This document shows, in pieces, positions 33,216-43,103 of a DNA stretch of 64,000 nucleotides. Origin of the DNA: Lepus europaeus. Lineage: Eukaryota > Chordata > Mammalia > Lagomorpha > Leporidae. Position 1 is the first letter of the stretch. Each line of letters begins with the position of its first letter. A model generated the notes under the pieces. It saw only the letters and a list, made by a program, of their open reading frames with translations, searched no databases and was not told where the DNA came from. The translations under genes were made by a program, and so were the position numbers. The stretch is taken from the NCBI RefSeq assembly GCF_033115175.1, contig NC_084837.1:89710499-89774498 (forward strand). Reading direction: 5' to 3'.

Positions 33216-33561
33216 TATATTCTCTTTTGAGAAACATCTAAACAAGTCCTTTGTCCATGTTCAAATTGGGTTGTTTTTCTTTTTGTTGTTGAATTGTAGG
33301 AGGTTTTTTCAAGTCCCAAAAAAAAAACATGATCTGCAAATATTTCTCCCATTCTGTGGGCTGTCGTTTCACTCTCTTGATAGCTTGTCTTGATGCAGTT
33401 TCAAAGTTCTGGGGAAGCCTCGTCTGTCTACTTTTTCTGTTGTTGCTTGTGCTTTCTCAGTCATTTCTAAAACAAACACCAACAAAAGAAAACCATTACC
33501 AAATCTGAGAGTTTATGATTGCACCTCCTACAACGGAGTCTTTTACCCATTTTAACTTTTG

Positions 33562-33896
33562 GGTTTTTTTTTTTTTTTTTAAGATTTATTTATTTATTTG
33601 AAGGCAGAGCTACAGAGAGGCAGAGGCAGAGAGAGAGGTCTTCCTTCTGGTGGCTCGCTCCCCAGATGGCCGCAACAGCTGGAGCTGGGTCATACCAGGG
33701 CAAGGAGCCAGGAGCTTCTTCTAGGTCTTCCACACGTGTGCAGGGGCCCAAAGACTTGGGTCATCTTCTACTGCTTTCCCAGGCCATAAGAGAGAGTGGA
33801 TTGAAAGTGGAACAGCCGGGGCCTGAACCAGTGTCCTTATAGGATACCGGCACTGCAGGTGGCGGCTTTTCCTGCCTAGGACACAGCGCTGGCCCC
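33562..33896 (-). mobile_element. CSINE, antisense, inside L1
   Basis: T(18) and AAGATTTATTTATTTATTTG, body, inverted head ACACAGCGCTGGCCCC. TTAACTTTTG is duplicated at 33552-33561 and 33897-33906. Confidence 0.96.
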
Positions 33897-34117
33897 TTAA
33901 CTTTTGTATTTGGTGCAAGGTAGGGGTCTGCCTTCCTTCTCTTGCCTCTGAATATCCAGTTTCCCCCAGTCACTTGTCCAAGAGAGTCTTTCCCCGCTGG
34001 ATCATCACAACAGCCTTCGGACATCAGCTGACCTTAGCTACTTGGGTTGATTTCTGGACTCTTGATTCTATTTCATTATCTGTACATGCAGAAAAACTGA
34101 GGTTTTTTTGCTTGTTT

Positions 34118-34350
34118 GTGTTTTTTAAGATTTATTTTATTTATTTGAAAGGCAGAGTTACAGGGAAAGAAGGAGAGACAGAGTTTTCTGTCCTCTGGTT
34201 TACTCCCCAACTGGCTACAAATGGCTGAAGCCAGGAGCCAGGAGCTTCTTCCTGGTCTCCCACGTGGGTGCAGGGTTCCAAGCACTTGGGCCATCTTCCA
34301 CTGCTTTCCCAGGCCGGCGGCTTAACCCACTAAGCCACAACGCTGGCTCC
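34118..34350 (-). mobile_element. CSINE, antisense, internally deleted, inside L1
   Basis: Tail and GA-rich part are present, but CTTTCCCAGGCCGGCGGCTTAAC skips about 90 bases between the body and the inverted head (GCCACAACGCTGGCTCC). Confidence 0.9.
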
Positions 34351-34924
34351 CATGCTGTTTTGATTACTCTAACTTCATAGTAAAGTTTGAAATCAAGAAG
34401 GCAAAGTTTTTACATTAATTCTTTTTCCAGATCGCTTTGGCTACTCCTGATCTCTTAAAACTCCATATGAATTTGTGCTCATCTCGTGCATGTAAAAAGG
34501 CCTTTAGGTTTCGATACATTTTACACTGAATCTGTGGAATGCTTTGCCAAGTGTCACCCATCCCCAAATGAAGCCTGCAAACCCACAACCCCAGTGTTTT
34601 TCCATTCATTTAGATCTCCATTTTATTTCGGCAATGTTTTCATTGCACAAGGCTTTCATCTCCTTGATTAAGTTAATTCCTGCAAATTTTATTCTTTTCT
34701 TTTTTAAAAGTAATAAACTTTAGGGGGCAGATTCAGGTTTACAGAAAAATTGAGCAAAGAGCACAGAGTTCCCATATTTTATTCCTTAAATGGCATTAAA
34801 TGTGAAAATTGTTTTCTTCATTTCCTGTGCAGATAATCATTGCTTTTAGTGTAGAGAAATAAGACTGATTTTTGTGTGTTGAGCTGGTAGCCTACAACTT
34901 CTCTGAATTCGTGAATTAACTCTA

Positions 34925-35379
34925 ATGGCTACCATCATTTATCCTTGCTCTAACCCACACACCTTCTCCTCTCCCTTAGCTGGGACTTGCCCCAGGTCCT
35001 ATGGCCCAGCTTGGGATGGGCTTCAGCATTGGTCCTTTTGGGGTTCAGAGCTCAGCTCACTCCCTTCATTGAACCCGGATTTTCAGTGTCATTTGCAGAC
35101 ACAAATTCCAAGAAGGCCCACAGTCCCCGCCCTCTATTGGCTCCCGCTGAAGTGTCTTGGGGAGCCCGCGCTGGCCCCCAGCCCCAATGCCTGGTCGCAG
35201 AGATTAACCCCAAGCCAACTTGAATTAGGGGACTCTGAGCCCCTGAGGCCCCCTGGAGCACAGAACTACCCAGCCCCCACGGCGGGTGACCCTCCCCCAG
35301 CTGTCTAAAGGGCTCTCTAGGTCCCTGCCTGTCCCCAGCCTCTAGGAGCACCACGGAGCCCCCAACTCAGGCCTCATCA
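34925..35379. other. Unique sequence flanking the CpG island
   Basis: GC content rises steadily towards the island. Open frames of 127 codons (+) and 100 codons (-) overlap without a recognised domain. Confidence 0.45.
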
Positions 35380-36460
35380 AGCTCTGCACACGGCGAGCTG
35401 GCAAGGTCAGACCTGCGCCTGCAGCGCGCCGGCCAGAAAGGCAAACGCGGCATGCAAACCAGGATTATTTTAGCGACTTGGGGCCCCCGCCTGGAATCTG
35501 GTTTCCATGCTCACAAAAAAAAGCAGCTCTAACGGTGCAACTCCCAGGTCCAGCCCCGGGAAGCCGCCGGCTGAGGCCGAGCAGCGGGAAGGCGGCCGGC
35601 GCTGGAGGGGGTGCAGAGGGAGCCGTGCCGCACCCCTCCCCCGTTGCCTAGGTGACGGGAGGGGGAGGGGCCGCGGGGGTTGGGTGCGCCCAGCATCTCA
35701 GATCTCCACACCGTCTAGGGCGCCTCCTTCAGCTGATTCGATCCCAGGGGGGAACACGGGGGGAGCAGAGCCGAGGGCCCCAGGCCCAGGGGTGTCGTCT
35801 CCATCCTTTGCGCTTGGCGCCCCAGGCTCTGCGGCTAGTGGAGAAAAGGAAATGTCCACCCTGGAAAAAGGCTGGTAAAGTCTCCTGGCCCAGTGGTGCC
35901 CACCCAGCAGGATTGAAGCAACAAGCCTCGTTTCAAAGGCACCCCAATACGCAAAACAGACGCGGCGGGGGCTCCTCGCCCCATGCCATCTTCCCAGTAC
36001 GCAGCCACCTCAGGCCTGGGCGCAAACCCTCCGTGTAGAGATGGAGACGGCGCCTGCCCTGTGCGGGGCCGAACTGGGGTTGGAGATGACCCGGGTGCAT
36101 CCCGTTCGTCCCGCCAGGAGCACGCCGCCCTCCCTGGGGGCCACCCTCACCCTCGCAGGCAGCGATGTCGCCCCCCGAACCACGAGCGCCCGAGCGCCTG
36201 GCTTCTGGCTGCAGCCCCAGCAGATGATCCACCCCTGCTGGAACTCGGAGGCGCCAGATGGCGCGGGGGGAGCGGGCCCGTGACCTTGGGAGGCGCGCGG
36301 GGATCGTCCCGAGGCTCACAGGATTAGTCCGGGCTCCGCGGGGTCTTGCGTTGTCGTTGAATGTCAGGGCCTCCCTGGGCGGGGCGGGTGGGTGGGGAGG
36401 CAGGGAGCGCGCTTGTCTTCAAAGACAGGGAGCTGCCTAAATGCCCTTATTTTCTTTCCC
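35380..36460. promoter_or_regulatory. CpG island, candidate promoter or first-exon region
   Basis: About 1.1 kb rich in unmutated CG dinucleotides, for example GCCGCCGGCTGAGGCCGAGC (near 35562) and GCCCGAGCGCCTGG (near 36188), while the rest of the window is CpG-poor outside SINE heads. Includes GC-box-like GGGAGGGGCCGCGG, an X-box at 35643-35656 and an AGATGGCG motif at 36256-36263. No coding exon or splice site is firm, so transcription direction and gene are unknown. It could also be an orphan island. Confidence 0.6.
35643..35656 (+). promoter_or_regulatory. RFX X-box motif
   Basis: GTTGCCTAGGTGAC fits the X-box consensus RYYNYYN(1-3)RRNRAC at every position with a 2-base spacer. RFX factors bind this site in promoters of ciliary and other genes (family knowledge). 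Function here is inferred from its place in the CpG island. Confidence 0.55.
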
Positions 36461-36835
36461 ATTTTCCATGGCTAATTATGAAGCAACACGTGGCCATTTC
36501 AGAAGAAGTGTGGACAGAAACTGAAAGGAAAAATAAGCAGAAAGTAAAAGCCCCCCTCAATCAGCGCCAGGGCAGCGGTTAGGCCACCGGGCACATTTCC
36601 GTTCAGTCTTTTTTCTTCACATTTTTCTTGGGCATAGTACAGTGCATTGGAATTTTGAAAATAATTTAGTCTAACAATTAGCGTTTAACTTAGATACTAT
36701 TGCAATGTTAAAACCAAAGCCCTGTTTGGTCACCATCCACAACTGTAGATTTTTTTTTTCCAGGCTCTCACAGACAACTACTGCGTTTGGTGAACTTCCT
36801 TCCAAAGCCTTCAATTTCTTTTCTCATTTACAGGA
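36461..36835. other. Unique AT-rich sequence
   Basis: Follows the CpG island. No repeat or exon recognised. Confidence 0.45.
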
Positions 36836-36880
36836 GTACCTGAAAAAGTTCATGGAGGGTGAAATTAAAAGATAAGTTTA

Positions 36881-37196
36881 GGGACCGGTGTCGTGGCACA
36901 GTGGGTTAAACTGCCATGGTTGGAGTCCCTGCGTGCACCATTTCTGATCCGGCTCTCTGCTGTGGCCTGGGAAAGCAGCAGAAGATGGTCCAAGTGCTTG
37001 CGTCCCTGCACCCACGTGGGAGACCCAGATGAAGCTCCTGGATTCAGCCTGGTCCAGCCTTGGCATTCACAGCCATTTGGAGACTGAATCAGTGAATGGA
37101 ATATCTCTCTCTATCTCTTTGTCTTTTTTTTTTTTTTTTTTTATCTCTGTCTTTCTCGGTAACTTTGCCTCTCAAATAAATGTTTTTAAAAAAAAG
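36881..37196 (+). mobile_element. CSINE, sense, inside the TIR element
   Basis: Head GGGACCGGTGTCGTGGCACAG, shortened body, T(18) interruption and tail CTCAAATAAATG. GATAAGTTTA (36871-36880) and GATAAGCTTA (37197-37206) form the duplication, 9 of 10 identical. Confidence 0.93.
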
Positions 37197-37275
37197 GATA
37201 AGCTTATCTTGGTACAAACAATTTTGAAATCTATGTGTAGTTTTCTTCCTAATACCCATATTCCATGAACTATTT

Positions 37276-37598
37276 TTTTTTAACATTTATTTATTTATTT
37301 GAAAGGCAGTGTTATAGAAAGAGAGAGAAGGAGAGACAGAATGAGATCTTCCATCTGCTAGTTCACTCTCCAAATGACCACAATAGCCAGGGCTGTGCCA
37401 GGCTGAAGCCAGGAGCCAAGAGCTTCATTCAGCATCTCCTACATAGATACAGGGGCCCAGGACACGGGCCATCTTCTGCTGCTTTCCCAGGCACATTAGC
37501 AGGGAGCTGGGTCAGAAGTGGAGCAGCTGGGATCTGAACCAGCACCTATATGGGATGCTAGCACTGCAGGTCATGGCTTAACCTGCTTTGCCACAGTG
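37276..37598 (-). mobile_element. CSINE, antisense, in the right TIR
   Basis: TTTATTTATTTATTTGAAAGG, GA tract, body and inverted head TTTGCCACAGTG. CTATTT at 37270-37275 and 37599-37604 flanks it. Confidence 0.93.
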
Positions 37599-37627
37599 CT
37601 ATTTGAATTTTTTGAAGACCTCTTGGG

Positions 37628-37687
37628 TACATGGATTTTACATTTTTTGTACCAAAATAAATCTTCCATGAGTTTTTTGAAGCACCC
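37628..37687 (-). mobile_element. TIR element, copy 2, partial
   Basis: Antisense to copy 1: TTTTTTGTACCAAAATAAAT then CTTCCATGAGTTTTTTGAAG. Only one end and part of the body remain. Confidence 0.6.
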
Positions 37688-38168
37688 ATTATCGATACCC
37701 GTGTTTCATATATCTTTACCTAGTTCACTTATGTATACTCATAAGAAATGTAGAGTATAATAATAATTAATAAATATAAAAATAGGTAATAATATATACA
37801 TAATTGGATTTATGAATTTTTTGTTTCCATAGTGGTATGTGTTTTCTTTGCAGTATTGCTTTTCAATAACTCATCTGCTTTGACCCCTCTGTTATTTCTT
37901 ATGTACAAACCACTTTACTCATTTTGTTCCTGATGAATATTGGTTCCAAGGTTTTGCTACGTCGCTCAGTTCCGCAGTGACTGCCTCTCCCCGTGTCCAT
38001 CTGCACAGGAGCCCAGGTGTCTCTGGTGGCAGGTGCGTGAAGTAGCATTGCTGGGTTTGCGTGGATTCGCCTGAGCCCATGCTGCTAAATTGCCCCCAAC
38101 AACGTGGCTGCATGTCTGAGCCCACACTCCGAGTCATGCATTTACGAAACTAAGTTTGACTGTGAGGG
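37688..38168. other. AT-rich then mixed sequence, possible antisense L1M remnant
   Basis: From about 37860, blocks such as TAGCATTGCTGGGTTTGCG and GCTAAATTGCCCCCAAC suggest an old antisense L1. Too diverged to be sure. Confidence 0.4.
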
Positions 38169-38184
38169 TGGGGTAGGTGAGTGG

Positions 38185-38420
38185 TCAGCCCAGCGGCTAA
38201 GATGCCGGTCAGGATGCCCACAGTCCATACAGCAGCACCTCAGCTGGACACCTGCTCCTGACTCCAGCTGCCTGCTAATGCAGATCGTGGGAGGCAACAG
38301 TGACAGCTCAAGTGCTTGGGTCTCTGCCACCCATGTGGGAGACCTGGGTGAATTCCCAGCCCTGCAGGCATTTGGAGAGTGAACCAGCAGATGCTGGTTC
38401 TGTCTCTGCCTCATAACTAA
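38185..38420 (+). mobile_element. CSINE-related SINE, old and diverged
   Basis: GTGGTCAGCCCAGCGGCTAAG head, then CTGCTAATGCAGATCGTGGG and ATGTGGGAGACCTGGGTGAA, ending in GTCTCTGCCTCATAAC with no A-rich tail. It belongs to the same order of blocks but an older branch. Confidence 0.7.
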
Positions 38421-38539
38421 ACACATTCTTCCTGTTTCTATAAAATATCTTGGAGACTTCCTGTGTGCAACCTGATACTTGGGCAATTTTAGTGAAGGCC
38501 CCATTTGTGTTAGAATATACATCCTCTTTTTTTTCCCTC

Positions 38540-38982
38540 CGACATCTTGCAAGGTTGAGGTGGTTGCTGCCGTGCCCCGCCCCTCGCCATGCCGCCCAAG
38601 GACGACGAGAAGACGCCAGAAAGTCGGCCAAGAAAGATAAGGACTCCCTGAACAAATCTGGAGGCAAGGCCCAAAAGACGTGGTCAAAAGCAACGTTCGG
38701 GACAAGCTCCAAACCTAGTTTGACAAAGCTGCCTAGGACAAGCGCTGTAAGGAAGTTCCCAGCTATAGGCTTAGAACTCCGGCTGCGGTCTCTGAGAGAC
38801 TGAAGATCCGCGGGGCAGCCTTGCAGGTGAAGGACTTCGCACACTGGGCTCAAAGCATGGAGCTCAGCACCCAGAATTCCAAGGGTGGAGCTGCCCCAGC
38901 TGCTGGGGACGATGGGACCAGGTCCAGGCAACTGTACATTTGGAAACATAAAACTTTATTAAATAGAAAAAAAAAGTGCATC
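38540..38982 (+). pseudogene. RPS25: Processed pseudogene of ribosomal protein S25
   Basis: An intronless retrocopy of RPS25 mRNA, a small-subunit protein. 5' UTR trace CTCCGACATCTTGC, start codon at 38589 (MPPKDDEK), then a frameshift, with SAKKDKDSLNKSGGKAQK recoverable downstream. Further pieces match the middle (AGGAAGTTCCCAGCTATAGG, GAGAGACTGAAGATCCGCGG) and end (GCTGCCCCAGCTGCTGGGG). The 3' UTR ACTGTACATTTGG..ATAAAACTTTATTAAAT and A(9) close it. Internal deletions shorten it below the normal 125 codons. It is not translatable. Confidence 0.93.
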
Positions 38983-39685
38983 GTCTGTCGGATTCCAGGT
39001 CCTACGCACTCACATATCCGTTACGTTCCCACGTCGTCCATCACTGTGTTAAAAGTCCAGCTCACTGATGAACAAACCCATTCCCCCTCCCGGGCACACG
39101 ATGAGGCTGTATATCGTGCACTCTTTTCTTGCAATGAGATGTGGCCTCATGAGTGAGTTGTGGCCCGTGGCATGCAAACAGCAGTAACCTGCATCACCGC
39201 CAGACCCAGCTCACACGAGTCTCCCTTCTCCACCACGCTGAGAGCCGGCCACGTGTCAACGCCCGAGGTAACCCGGGAGAGCACATTGCACGCCCGCAGA
39301 GACTCCGCCGTCCTGAACCCTTGAATGCCTGTGTGGAACAGAGGCATTTCTTCAGTGTTCCATGACGTCACATTAAACTCCATGGAAGAAAGAAACTAGC
39401 TCCTGTTTGTTTAAGGGTTCGGCTCCTGATATTTGTGAAAATTGCCAGTATGACTTAAACCAATATCATTTTGCTCTTCACACACTCTACACCTGTATAC
39501 TTGTTTGTCTTGTTGGTGTCTCAGAATATGAGGGACTGTGTTAGAGTCTCTGAATATGAATTTATTATATTAAGTCTATAAAACTTTGCTGTGTATTTCA
39601 GTGCTATATGGTTAGATGTGTACAATCTCATAAGTGTTATAATTTCTTGGACATTTAACATGGAAAATAATTTTGATAATATGGC
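38983..39685. other. Unique sequence
   Basis: About 700 bases, no recognised family. CG dinucleotides are somewhat frequent at 39000-39330 without forming an island. Confidence 0.45.
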
Positions 39686-39687
39686 TA

Positions 39688-40020
39688 GGGGAACCAGTGC
39701 TATGGCACAGGAGGCTAAGCCTCTGCCTGTGGCACTGGCATCCAGTGTGGGCAACAGTTTGTATCCTGGCTGCTCTTCTTCTGATCCAGCTCTCTGCTTA
39801 TGGCCTGGGAAAGCAGTGGAAGATGGCCCAAGTGCTTGGGCCCCTGTACACACATTGGGGACCTGGAAGAAGCTCCTGGCTCCTGACTTCAGCTTGGTCC
39901 AGCTCTGGCTGCTGCAGCCATTTGGGGAGTGAACCAGGAGATGGAAGACCTCTCTCTCGGTCTCTTCCTTTCTCTGTCTGTAATTCTACCTCTCAAATAA
40001 ATAAATTAAAACTTTAAATT
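39688..40020 (+). mobile_element. CSINE, sense
   Basis: Head GGGGAACCAGTGCTATGGCAC, body, a CT tract interrupted by CGG, tail CTCAAATAAATAAATTAAAAC. Confidence 0.93.
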
Positions 40021-40086
40021 AAAAAAATTTGCTAGGTGTTTTGTTTTTTAAAATGTTTAACTTTCCCATGTAATTTTAAAGCAAAT

Positions 40087-40195
40087 TCTTCTTTTATGAA
40101 ATGCTTCACGAATTTGTGTATCATCCTTGCACAGGGCCATGCTAATCTTCTCTGTATGGTTCCAATTTTAGTACATGTGCTGCCGAAGTGAGCAC
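40087..40195 (-). pseudogene. RNU6: U6 snRNA retropseudogene
   Basis: The minus strand reads almost all of U6 from GTGCTCACTTCGGCAGCAC to CAAATTCGTGAAGC. The ACAGAGA box and the AGC of the catalytic triad remain. Against the standard U6 I count about eight substitutions and one lost C. TAAAGCAAAT (40077-40086) and TAAAGTAAAT (40196-40205) flank it with a short A-rich tail between, so it was retrotransposed. I see no PSE/TATA promoter upstream. Confidence 0.93.
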
Positions 40196-40205
40196 TAAAG
40201 TAAAT

Positions 40206-40297
40206 ATTTTGTATAAACAACACAGAGCTATGTATTTTTAAAATTCAAAATGGAAAATCTTTTAATAGCTAGGTGAGTTTAATCATTCATTTTTTAA
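40206..40297. other. AT-rich spacer
   Basis: Nothing recognised. Confidence 0.4.
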
Positions 40298-40620
40298 AAT
40301 AAGATCTTAAAATTGCATTTCAAAGGCAGAGTGTTTGAAGGCAGAGAGGGAGAGGCAGAGAGAAAGAGATCTTCCATTTGCTGATTCACTCCCCAAATGA
40401 CTGCAAAAGCTAGGGCTGAGCCAGGCCCTGAAGCCAGAGGCCTGGGACTCCACAATGGTGGCAGGGGCCCGTGCACTCGGGCCGCCTTCCACTGCTTCCC
40501 CAGGAGCATTAGCAGGAAGTACATCAGAAGTGAAGCAGCAGACACTCAAACCAGCGCTCAAATGGGATGCTGGCTTCACAGGTGGCAACTTAACGGACTG
40601 CACTACTACGGTGCCAGCCC
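40298..40620 (-). mobile_element. CSINE, antisense
   Basis: TGCATTTCAAAGGCAGAGTG, GA-rich tract, diverged body, inverted head ACTACGGTGCCAGCCC. Confidence 0.9.
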
Positions 40621-40626
40621 AGGCCT

Positions 40627-41312
40627 TTGGATTTTTTTATTAATTAGTTAATTAATTAATTAATTTTTTAAAAAATTTTTTGACAGGCAGAGTGGACAGT
40701 GAGAGAGAGAGACAGAGAGAAAGGTCTTACTTTGCCGTTGGTTCACCCTCCAATGACCGCCATGGCCGGCGTGCTGGGGCGGATGCACTGCACTGATCCG
40801 AAGCCAGGAGCCAGGTGCTTCTCCTGGTCTCCCTTGCAGGTGCAGGGCCCAAGCACTTGGGCCATCCTCCACTGCCCTCCCGGGCCACAGCAGAGAGCTG
40901 GCCTGGAAGAGGGGCAACTGAGACAGAATCCGGCGCCCCGACCAGGACTAGAACCTGGTGTGCCGGCACCGCAAGGTGGAGGATTAGCCTGTTGAGCCAC
41001 GGCGCCGGCCAATTAATTTTTTTGAAGAGTGGAGAGACAGAGGCAGAGAGATCTTCCATCCACTGATTCACTTCCCAAATAACATCAGACAACAAGCTTA
41101 GGCCAGGCTGAAGCTAGGAGCCAGGAGCTCCATCTGGGTGTCCCACAGGGGCGGCAGGGACCCCGTTATTTTAGCCACCACCTGCTGCCTCCCAGGGTGC
41201 ACGTGAGCGGGAAGCTGGAATCAGCAGCGGAGCCAGGACTCGAACCCAGGGCCTCCAATGTGGGATGTGCGCATCTCGAGCAGTCTTCACCGTGGTGCCA
41301 GAGAGCAGCCCC
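40627..41312 (-). mobile_element. CSINE, antisense, older copy whose tail hosts another CSINE
   Basis: Tail region 40627-40669 includes (TTAA)n; body and inverted head lie at 41011-41312 (GTGGTGCCAGAGAGCAGCCC). The insertion at 40670-41010 separates them. Confidence 0.85.
40670..41010 (-). mobile_element. CSINE, antisense, CTGTCAAA-tail class, nested
   Basis: AAAAAATTTTTTGACAGGCAG, GA tract, body with GGTGTGCCGGCACCGCAAGG, inverted head GGCGCCGGCC. AATTAATTTTTT is duplicated at 40658-40669 and 41011-41022 (low-complexity but exact). Confidence 0.95.
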
Positions 41313-41744
41313 TGTGGTTTCTTGTTTCATTTTCCCCACTGCCCTCAAGTTTTCTGGACTCATTGAATTGTATTCAATCTTTTCATCTGCGGTTCTGCAA
41401 GTTGCCTATTCAATTCTATCACTCTGGTGCATAATGTTCTTTCTTGTTTTGATAAAATGTATATAACCTAAAGTTCTGTGGTATTAAGAACAACGCATGG
41501 TTGCACAGCCGCCGCCGTGGGTGCATCTCCAGAGCCTTCTCACACTCACCTGCTGAAATCCCAGGCCACTCTGAAAACCACTGTTTCACTTTCCTACCTA
41601 GATAGGTCACATAAGTGAAATCCTACAACATTTGCTCTTTTGCGACTGGCTAGTTTCACGTAGCCAAATGTCTTGGAGGTTCATGCATGGGGTAGCATGT
41701 GTCAGATTTTCCGTCTTCATTTGACTTCAATAATAGCCCTTGTA
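41313..41744. other. Unique or unassigned sequence
   Basis: The end (41640-41744) has TAGCCAAATGTCTTGGAGGTTCATG, which resembles antisense L1M and may belong to the next element. Confidence 0.4.
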
Positions 41745-42740
41745 ACATTCTTTTTAAATAACAACTTTATTAAGAGAAAACTCACATACCGTAAAATTCA
41801 CCCTTCTCAGTGTACAATTGAGTATTGTTAGTATACTCATAGTTTTCCGACCATGACTGTTACCTAACTGCAGAATATTCTCATGACCCCCACCCCGACA
41901 CACACCCTGAAAAATCCTATGGCCATAGCAGTCACTTCCAAGCCTCCCTCCCTTCGGCTCTTGGCAACCACTAATCCACTTTCCCCCTCTGTGGATCGGC
42001 CCTGCTGGACATTCCACGCAAATGAGATCATGCAACACAGGACACGTTGTGTCTGACTTCCTCGTTGCTGCGATGTCTTCAAGGGGCCTTCGTGCTGCAG
42101 TGGGAATCCACGCTTCACTCCCCTTTCCGGTTGAATACCGTGCTCTCGGGTGCGTACCCCACGCCGTGCGTATCCACGCCTCGGCGGATGCACCGTGAGT
42201 TTCTCCACTGGGTCCCTGCCGTGAATAACGCTGCTATGAACGTGTGTGTGCAGGTTTTCGTGTGAACATGTGTTTCCCATTTTCTTGGGTATGTACCAGG
42301 AGGAGAATCGCTGGATTACGTAGTAACTCTATGTAGAACGTGTTGAGAAACTGCCAAACTGCTTTCCAAAGTGGCTATCCCATTTTACAATCCCACCAGG
42401 GTTTCAGTTTCTCCACTTCCTTGCCAATACTTATTATTGTCTGTCTTGTTCATTATAGCCTGTCTGGTGGGTGTGGCAAGGTGTCTGTGGTTTCCAGCAA
42501 CATTTCCCCAGTGACCACAGGTACTGAGATTTTATTTTTCATGTGCTTATTAGCATTCACTTTAAAATGCATGCATGCAAATATATTTTTGAAGAATTCA
42601 TTGGTATCTATATCCAAACCCAAACAAGGCAAAAATATCAACAAGAAGCTTTTTGAGCCCACCTCCATTTTTAGTGGGATGTTTACATGCACAAGAACTG
42701 TGCCATCACCGGACATCTGACATTTTAGCTCCAGGGTATT
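41745..42740 (-). mobile_element. L1M-type L1 remnant, antisense
   Basis: Classic antisense L1 landmarks in order: CTTTATTAAGAGAAAACTCAC, CACCCTTCTCAGTGTACAATT, CTTGGCAACCACTAATCCAC, AACGCTGCTATGAACGTG, TGCCAAACTGCTTTCCAAAG, AGTGACCACAGG. It covers the ORF2 C-terminal region and 3' UTR. No intact frame. Confidence 0.85.
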
Positions 42741-42761
42741 ATTTTAGAACTTTTTCAGAAA

Positions 42762-43077
42762 GATTTTTTTTTATTTGAAAGGAAGAGTGACAAAGACAGA
42801 GAGAGAGACAGAGAGAGAGAGAGATCCTCCATCCACTAGTTCACTCCCCAAATGGCTGCAATGACCAGAGCTGAATCTATCGGAAGCCAGGAGCTTCATC
42901 TGGGTCTCCCACTTTGGGTGCTGGGGCCCAAGCACTTGGACCATCTTCCACTGCCTTCCCAGGGCATAAGCAGTGAGCTGGATCAGAAGAGGAGCAGTCG
43001 GGACCCTAATTGTCATCCAAATGGGATGCCGGCAACGCAGGCAGAGGCCTAGCCTACTACACCACAGTGCCAGCTCC
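42762..43077 (-). mobile_element. CSINE, antisense
   Basis: TTTTTTTTATTTGAAAGGAAG, GA tract, body, inverted head CCACAGTGCCAGCTCC. Confidence 0.93.
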
Positions 43078-43103
43078 ACTGTTTTCTCTTGGATTTCCTT
43101 TTT

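Larger units (their letters stand above)
31036..34915 (-). mobile_element. Old L1M-type L1, antisense, interrupted by five SINEs
   Basis: Antisense L1 landmarks run in order across the region. 31200-31560: CACATAAATGGACTCAAAC, CACTTAGTATAATGCTCTC. 32335-32460: TTGAGGAATCACCAAGCTG. 32822-32900: TTGTGGTTTTGATTTGC. 33225-33550: CCTTTGTCCATGTTCAAATTG. 34350-34910: TTGATTAAGTTAATTCCTGC, GATTTTTGTGTGTTGAGC. It covers the 3' half of ORF2 and part of the 3' UTR. All frames are dead. Confidence 0.8.
36836..37622 (+). mobile_element. TIR element (mariner/MITE-like), copy 1, split by two SINEs
   Basis: Left end GTACCTGAAAAAGTTCATGG (36836) and right end TCCATGAACT..TTGAAGACC (37262-37622) are inverted complements. 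The body between the SINEs reads TTGGTACAAACAATTTTGAAA. Without SINEs it is about 150 bp and encodes nothing. Related copies lie at 37628-37687 and 53205-53667. Confidence 0.7.

Noticed and set aside
35507..35878. 123-codon frame in the CpG island as a first exon
   Set aside because: No domain, weak start context and equally long alternative frames; high GC alone explains it. Kept only as part of the island.
38308..38949. 213-codon minus-strand frame
   Set aside because: It is antisense to the RPS25 pseudogene and an old SINE.
40087..40195. Functional U6 gene
   Set aside because: Flanking duplication, A-rich 3' junction, multiple substitutions and no PSE seen; it fits a retropseudogene.
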